Positions 44,793 through 49,672 of a stretch of 49,672 nucleotides of DNA are shown piece after piece (positions within the stretch are counted from its first letter, which is position 1; the number at the start of each line of letters is the position of its first letter). The notes under the pieces are model-generated. The model had not been told where the DNA came from. It saw only the letters and a list, made by a program, of their open reading frames with translations, and made no database searches. The translations under genes were made by a program, and so were the position numbers. The stretch is from Coriobacteriaceae bacterium AF45-21 (lineage in GTDB: Bacteria; Actinomycetota; Coriobacteriia; Coriobacteriales; Coriobacteriaceae). Where the stretch lies: assembly GCA_027682925.1 (NCBI GenBank), contig JAQCYU010000018.1, positions 1-49,672 on the forward strand. Reading direction: 5' to 3'.

Positions 44793-45721
44793 CGAACACC
44801 GCCGATTGCCTGCGGAAACACGTGCTCCATGACAAAGCGGCCACTCTCAATGCGGGCGAGCGCCTTGAGTCCCCCATCGAGCACCAACGCAAACGGCGCC
44901 TTCGAGGCATCGAAATCCGCAAGCGCACGCTCAACGGGAATGCGTCGGCCGCAGAGCAGGTCATCGGCAAGATTGCCAGGCAAGTCAACACGCGTGGCGC
45001 CCAGGGCCGCAATGGGATCCAGGGCAAAGCCAGCCGCGGACTCGGGGGAAAGTTCCTCGACCGCATGACAAGCGCCAATGGAAACAACACCGGAGGCCGT
45101 GCGGCGCAACGCGGAAATGTGCGCGGCGCTCTCACAGGCGCGGCCCAAGTCTCGAGCGAGCGCACGGATATAGGTGCCCTTGCTCACCGAAAAAGCCACG
45201 GTCCACACACACGTATCACCTTCGCCGCCCACGGCGATCAGGTCGGCGGCATAGACCTCGACGGGGCGCGGAGGTAGGTCCACCGCATTGCCCTCGCGAG
45301 CAGACTTGTAGGCGCGAACGCCATTGACCGAGATAGCCGAAAACGCCGGCGGCACCTGCATCTGAGGACCCAGCATGGCCGCCAAGCGCTCACGGGCATA
45401 GGCAGGATCGCGCAGCTCGTTGGCAATAGCCACCGTGCGGACCGCCTCGCCCTCCGCATCATCGGTATTGGTCTCGGCGCCAAACGAGATGTCGGCGACA
45501 TAGCTTTTGGTATCGAGGGTTAGCATGCCCAGCAAACGAGCAGCCTGGCCAACACCCACCACCATGACACCCGATGCCATGGGGTCGAGCGTGCCGGCAT
45601 GGCCGACGCGACGCTCATGGAGGGCGCGCCGACATTGCGAGACCACATCGTGGGACGTGCAGCCCACCGGCTTATCGACGGCGAGCAGCATATTCAGTTG
45701 AGAAGGCGTACGACGAGCCAT
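44789..45721 (-). CDS. truB: tRNA pseudouridine synthase B
   Basis: TruB modifies U55 in the T loop of tRNAs. The 310-residue protein has the motif VDKPVGCTSHDVV, the catalytic stretch VGHAGTLDPMASGVMVV (Asp nucleophile), and KGTYIRALARDLG. It lies in the rbfA-nrnA-truB-ribF order typical of Gram-positives. Confidence 0.96.
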   Translation of the reverse strand: MARRTPSQLNMLLAVDKPVGCTSHDVVSQCRRALHERRVGHAGTLDPMASGVMVVGVGQAARLLGMLTLDTKSYVADISFGAETNTDDAEGEAVRTVAIANELRDPAYARERLAAMLGPQMQVPPAFSAISVNGVRAYKSAREGNAVDLPPRPVEVYAADLIAVGGEGDTCVWTVAFSVSKGTYIRALARDLGRACESAAHISALRRTASGVVSIGACHAVEELSPESAAGFALDPIAALGATRVDLPGNLADDLLCGRRIPVERALADFDASKAPFALVLDGGLKALARIESGRFVMEHVFPQAIGGVR

Positions 45722-45736
45722 GTACCATCCAAAAAG

Positions 45737-46780
45737 TTAAAGCTCGACAGTCACCGAAGCGGGATCCTCCCCTACCAGTTCGGCCAGCATGGGAAGTGCC
45801 ACGGTGAGCGTCTCGAGAATCGTTCCGTTGTTGGAGAAACCGGCGGCAGCGGGATGTCCGCCTCCGCCAAAGGCAGCAGCGATCTCGGACACGTTGAGGT
45901 CGCCCTTGGAGCGCAGGTTGCCGCGCACCTTGGTATCGCCCTCAATGCCCTTCAGGAACAGACAGACCTCGACGCCCATCACCGAGCGCACCACGTCAAC
46001 CAGACCGTCGCACTCATCCGAGGTGACACCGCAGGCCTCAAGGTCACTCTGGTACGCGTAGCTATACGCGACGCGCCCGTGGGCCACTGTCTTAATGCGG
46101 CCCATAACGATGGACTTGAGGTGCAAAAACTCAACGCGCATGCTCTGGTAAACCTCGAGTGCCACACGCGCCGGATCGGCACCGTGGGCAACCAGACGCG
46201 AGGCTGCATGGAACGCGGCGGCGTCGGCGTTTTGGTACTGAAAACGGCCGGTATCGGTAACCAAGCCACACAGCAGGCAGGTTGCAACGCCATCACGTGC
46301 GACAATGCCGCAATTGTCCAAGAAGCGGTCGATGATCATGGCGCAGGCTGCAGCTTCGACGCGCCTCAGGCTGAGCTCGGCAAACTCCTCGCGCGCCGGA
46401 TGGTGATCGAAGCACACCACATGCTTGGAGCGACGAAGCACCTCGGCGGAATTATTGAGACGCTCGACGACCGGCACGTCCACCGAGATGAACAGGTCCG
46501 GATTGCCGGTATACGCAGATGCCGGTACCAGGCGATCGGAGCCTTCCATAAAGCGGTAGATGCGCGGAACCGGATCATCGTCTGCCAGCAGCAGCGCAAT
46601 GTCCTTGTTGGGGAAAAACTTCATGAGCGAAAGGCCCAGACCCAACACGGAGCCCAAGGCATCGCCATCGGGAGAAGTATGTCCCGAAATCGCAATTGAG
46701 GACGCACCCTCGATGAGCTCGAGGATGCGTCGCTGAATATCTGCAGACTCGCACGAGGCGAGGTCGGCGGAATTAGTCAT
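45737..46780 (-). CDS. nrnA: DHH/DHHA1 nanoRNase/phosphatase, NrnA-like
   Basis: This 347-residue phosphoesterase of the DHH family degrades short oligoribonucleotides and often 3'-phosphoadenosine phosphate. Metal-binding motifs are GHTSPDGDALGS and CFDHHPAR, with a C-terminal DHHA1 domain containing GGGGHPAAAGF. Its ATG overlaps the rbfA stop by 8 bp. Confidence 0.92.
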   Translation of the reverse strand: MTNSADLASCESADIQRRILELIEGASSIAISGHTSPDGDALGSVLGLGLSLMKFFPNKDIALLLADDDPVPRIYRFMEGSDRLVPASAYTGNPDLFISVDVPVVERLNNSAEVLRRSKHVVCFDHHPAREEFAELSLRRVEAAACAMIIDRFLDNCGIVARDGVATCLLCGLVTDTGRFQYQNADAAAFHAASRLVAHGADPARVALEVYQSMRVEFLHLKSIVMGRIKTVAHGRVAYSYAYQSDLEACGVTSDECDGLVDVVRSVMGVEVCLFLKGIEGDTKVRGNLRSKGDLNVSEIAAAFGGGGHPAAAGFSNNGTILETLTVALPMLAELVGEDPASVTVEL

Positions 46781-47183
46781 CTAAAGCTGCCTCCTGGGCG
46801 GCATCCGCTATCGGATAGCCGTCCTCGTCCTTTTCGATCGCAAGCGTGGCGGGAACGTTTTCCAGCGCACGCGTGATGCGCTCAGCCTCATCGGTCGAGC
46901 GATCGATGCGAAAATCGAGCTCGGGCGTAACACGCCAATCGAGCGAGCGAGCCAACAGGCTGCGAATACGGCCCTTAGCGCTTGCGAGCGCCTCCATGAC
47001 CTCGTCGTAGCGGCTCGCATCGCACGACACGAACACACGCGCGAACGAACGGTCCACCGCGACCTCGACCGCGGTCAAAGTAACCAAGTCGAGACGCGGA
47101 TCGGAAACCTCAAAGAGCAGGATATAACCGAGCTTCTCGCGAAGCTGCTCGCCCAGACGGCGGGTTGCCTGCGTTTGCTTCAT
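46773..47183 (-). CDS. rbfA: Ribosome-binding factor A
   Basis: RbfA is a KH-like factor needed for 30S maturation and cold adaptation. The 136-residue protein starts with MKQTQATRRLGEQLREKLGY and has the internal DPRLDLVTLTAVEV and the C-terminal PELDFRIDRSTDEAERI. It follows infB by 11 bp, the near-universal order. Confidence 0.95.
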   Translation of the reverse strand: MKQTQATRRLGEQLREKLGYILLFEVSDPRLDLVTLTAVEVAVDRSFARVFVSCDASRYDEVMEALASAKGRIRSLLARSLDWRVTPELDFRIDRSTDEAERITRALENVPATLAIEKDEDGYPIADAAQEAALDD

Positions 47184-47194
47184 AGCGCTACCCC

Positions 47195-49672
47195 CTACTC
47201 AGTACGGGCAACCTGGTCGATGCGGTAACCCTCGATCTGGTCGCCGGGCTTGATGTCCTGGAAGTTCTCCAGGCCAATGCCGCCCTCGGAACCGCTCTTG
47301 AGGCTCTTGGCCTCGTCCTTGTAGTGGCGCATCGAGGCGATCTTGCCGTTGAAGACCACGATGCCGTCGCGCACCAGACGCACGGAATCGGTCGCGGCGA
47401 TCTCGCCCTCTTCGACACGGACACCGGCGGCGATACCGACTTTGGGCACCTTGAAGGTGTCCAGGACGGTCGCGGTACCCGTGGAGACCTCGACCTCGGT
47501 GGGCTTAAGCATGCCGATACGGGCAGCGTCGAGTTCCTCGAGGCACTTGTAGATGACGTCGTAGCAACGGATCTCGACGCCCTCGCGCTCGGCAGCGGAG
47601 CGGGCCTTACCGTCGGGACGGACACCAAAGCCGATGATGATGGCGTTGGAGGCGTCGGCCAGAACGACGTCGGTCTCGTTGATGGCACCAACGGCGGAGT
47701 GGATCGTGTTGATGCGAACCTCGGACTGATCCATCTTGTCGAGCGAGTCCTGAAGGGCCTCGATGGAACCCTGGACGTCGGCCTTGATGATCAGGTTGAG
47801 CTCCTTGACCTCGGCGTCGGCAATGGTCTCGAAGAGGTTCTCGAGCGTGACGTGCTTGACGCGGCTCTGCTCCTCGATACGGGCCTTGAGCGAACGCTCG
47901 TCGGCAAGGGCGCGAGCCTCGCGCTCGTCCTCGAACACGCGGAACTCGTCACCGGCGTTGGGCACGGACTGCAGGCCCAGGATCTCGACGGCGTCGGAGG
48001 GACCGGCCTCGGTGACGGCGCGGCCCTTGGGGTCGAGCATGGCGCGAACGCGGCCGTAGGTAAGGCCGGCGACCAGCGTATCGCCCACGTGCAGGGTACC
48101 GCGGGTCACGAGCACGGTAGCGACCGAGCCGCGGCCCTTGTCGAGCTTGGCCTCGAGGACGTTGCCGGAGGCAAAGGTGTCCGGGTTGGCCTTGAGCTCG
48201 AGCACGTCTGCCTGGAGCAGCACGGTCTCCAGAAGGTCGTCGATACCGATCTTCTGCTTGGCCGAGATGTTGACGAACATGTTCTGTCCGCCCCACTCCT
48301 CGGGGATGACGCCGTACTCGGTGAGCTCCTGACGCACGCGGTCGGGGTTGGCGCCCGGCTTATCGATCTTGTTGACGGCGACGACGATGGGTACGCCGGC
48401 GGCCTTGGCGTGGTTGATCGACTCGACCGTCTGGGGCATGACGCCGTCGTCGGCGGCGACGATCAGGATGACGATGTCGGTCACCTTGGCGCCACGGGCA
48501 CGCATGGCCGTAAAGGTGGCATGACCCGGAGTATCGATGAAGGTGATCTTGCGGTCGTTGATCATGACCTGCGAAGCGCCGATAGCCTGCGTAATGCCGC
48601 CCGCCTCGCCGGCAGCAACGCCGGTGTGACGGATGGCGTCGAGCAGCGACGTCTTACCGTGGTCGACGTGGCCCATGACGGTGACGACCGGGGCACGCGG
48701 CTTAAGGTCGGCGGGATCGTCGTAGAACGAGAAGGTGTTCTCCTCCTCGGGGGTGATGATCTTGATCTGACGGCCCAGGTCGTCGGCGACGAGCTCGACG
48801 AGGTCGTCGGACATGGACTGCGTCATGGTGAGCGGCGTACCCAGCAGGAACAGGCGCTTGATGATGTCGTTGGCCGGAACGTCGAGTGCCTCGGCGAGCT
48901 CCTGGACGGTAACGCCCTGGGAAACCTTGATGGCGTCGAGCTCCTCGGGGTTCACGCCCTGGGCCAATGCCTCCTCGATCTTGCGCTCCTCCTGAGCCTT
49001 GGCAGCCTCGCGTTCACGCTTCTCCTTGCGCTTCTTGCGGCGACCGGTGGACTCACGAGAGGCCTCCTCGACGGCGGCACGAGCCTCCTCGAGCACCTTC
49101 TCGCGGCTGTACTCCTCGGCCTCACGAGCCATGCGGCTGTAGTGGTCCTCTTCGTTGTTGTGACCGCCCTTGCGCTTCTTGCCCTTGCCCTGCTTATCGG
49201 GGTTGGGGAAGTCCATGCCGGCAGCGACGTTGTTGCTGGCGTTGGTGCGATGGCTGTGCGGACGGCTCTCGGAGGCGTTGCGCTCGGAGTTGTTGTCGGA
49301 GGCGTTACGATCGTTACGGCGGCCACCGCGGCGGTCATTGTTGCCGCCACGACGGTTACCGCGCTCGGCGGCGCGCTCGGCCTTGGCCTTGTCCTCGGCG
49401 TCCTTCTTCTCCTTGAGCACGGTCTCCTGTGCGGCGATCTGGTCGAGCAGCGAACGGAAGCGCGACCGCGCTCGGCGGCGCGCTCGGCCTTGGCCTTGTC
49501 CTCGGCGTCCTTCTTCTCCTTGAGCACGGTCTCCTGTGCGGCGATCTGGTCGAGCAGCGAACGGAAGCGCGAACCGGAGTCGGAAGCGGGAACGGCGCGG
49601 CGCTGGGCCTCGCGGGCAGCCTCCTCCTTCTCGCGAGCAAGGCGCTCCTGCTCGGCCTTCTTCTTGGCCTCG
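47195..49672 (-). CDS. infB: Translation initiation factor IF-2, 5' end beyond window
   Basis: IF-2 is the GTPase that brings initiator tRNA to the ribosome. The visible part contains the Arg/Asn/Gly-rich N-terminal region ([12 protein letters not shown]), the IF2N helix domain ([19 protein letters not shown]), the G domain with [26 protein letters not shown] and NKIDKP, and C-terminal domains to the stop at 47195. The start codon is off the contig. A 107-bp tandem duplication at 49359-49572 breaks the frame. Without it the reading is continuous from [19 protein letters not shown] into NRRGG. Confidence 0.96.
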   Translation of the reverse strand, partial: RGQEEGRAGAPCSREGGGCPRGPAPRRSRFRLRFALPFAARPDRRTGDRAQGEEGRRGQGQGRARRRARSRFRSLLDQIAAQETVLKEKKDAEDKAKAERAAERGNRRGGNNDRRGGRRNDRNASDNNSERNASESRPHSHRTNASNNVAAGMDFPNPDKQGKGKKRKGGHNNEEDHYSRMAREAEEYSREKVLEEARAAVEEASRESTGRRKKRKEKREREAAKAQEERKIEEALAQGVNPEELDAIKVSQGVTVQELAEALDVPANDIIKRLFLLGTPLTMTQSMSDDLVELVADDLGRQIKIITPEEENTFSFYDDPADLKPRAPVVTVMGHVDHGKTSLLDAIRHTGVAAGEAGGITQAIGASQVMINDRKITFIDTPGHATFTAMRARGAKVTDIVILIVAADDGVMPQTVESINHAKAAGVPIVVAVNKIDKPGANPDRVRQELTEYGVIPEEWGGQNMFVNISAKQKIGIDDLLETVLLQADVLELKANPDTFASGNVLEAKLDKGRGSVATVLVTRGTLHVGDTLVAGLTYGRVRAMLDPKGRAVTEAGPSDAVEILGLQSVPNAGDEFRVFEDEREARALADERSLKARIEEQSRVKHVTLENLFETIADAEVKELNLIIKADVQGSIEALQDSLDKMDQSEVRINTIHSAVGAINETDVVLADASNAIIIGFGVRPDGKARSAAEREGVEIRCYDVIYKCLEELDAARIGMLKPTEVEVSTGTATVLDTFKVPKVGIAAGVRVEEGEIAATDSVRLVRDGIVVFNGKIASMRHYKDEAKSLKSGSEGGIGLENFQDIKPGDQIEGYRIDQVARTE
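49359..49572. repeat. Exact 107-bp tandem duplication inside infB
   Basis: Bases 49359-49465 are repeated identically at 49466-49572. The unit is not a multiple of three and disrupts the infB N-terminal frame. It lies 100 bp from the right end, mirroring the left-end duplication, which points to assembly error and not a real expansion. Confidence 0.9.

Noticed and set aside
1..49672. CRISPR array, rRNA operon, prophage or known defence system
   Set aside because: No regularly spaced repeats, rRNA sequence, phage structural genes or defence-protein motifs were seen on either strand.

Overview
The window looks like a contig from a high-GC Gram-positive gut bacterium of the Coriobacteriia, probably Collinsella or a close relative. 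The evidence is GC-rich coding sequence, an actinobacterial housekeeping gene order and a T-box in front of ileS. The genus is inferred, because there is no rRNA or species marker here. Most genes lie on the minus strand. No CRISPR array, intact prophage or named defence system is visible.

Layout. (1) 1-~840 is AT-rich and foreign. It is a truncated, frameshifted Inc18-plasmid replication gene (RepE/RepR/RepS family) with its complete copy-number control region: leader attenuator and antisense RNAIII with promoter and terminator. At the extreme left is a promoter resembling the erm(B) upstream region, pointing off the contig. (2) 859-8851 holds a small membrane protein, an AI-2E-type permease, a SigB/F-like sigma factor with an RsbW-like protein and a DUF948 protein, rarA/mgsA, a dGTPase-like HD hydrolase, an A24 peptidase and a membrane glycosyltransferase. 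(3) 8934-15137 holds a pseudouridine synthase, lspA, ileS with an isoleucine T-box, and a divergent glycerol-dehydrogenase-like gene. (4) 15190-16809 is an accessory scar: a run of hairpins, a low-GC S51 peptidase, an IS3-family remnant and the tail of a serine recombinase. (5) 16804-24650 holds DUF523, ftsH, cobO, a MATE transporter, an SPOUT methyltransferase, folA-thyA and a DUF134-NifX regulator with a metal-ligand-rich tail and two palindromic sites. (6) 24771-39658 is a long housekeeping cluster: asp23-fakA-recG-rsmD-coaD-(coiled-coil)-DUF177-rpmF-plsX-acpP-rnc-smc-ftsY-ffh. (7) After tRNA-Asn comes infB-rbfA-nrnA-truB-ribF-dnaG-rpoD, with infB running off the right edge.

How the genes work together. 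Region 6 joins fatty-acid activation and phospholipid synthesis (fakA, plsX, acpP) to SRP targeting (ffh, ftsY), chromosome organisation (smc), RNA processing (rnc) and CoA synthesis (coaD). Region 7 is the classic initiation-factor/ribosome-maturation cluster followed by primase and the primary sigma factor.

Quality warning. Eleven chromosomal genes, including essential ones (smc, ffh, rpoD, plsX), carry single-base frameshifts, 14 in all. Each can be explained by loss of one G from a GGG run, read on one strand or the other, and restoring one base per site gives full-length proteins. These are most likely sequencing errors, so the genes are listed as CDS across the break. Exact tandem duplications of 41 bp and 107 bp near the two ends look like assembly artefacts.
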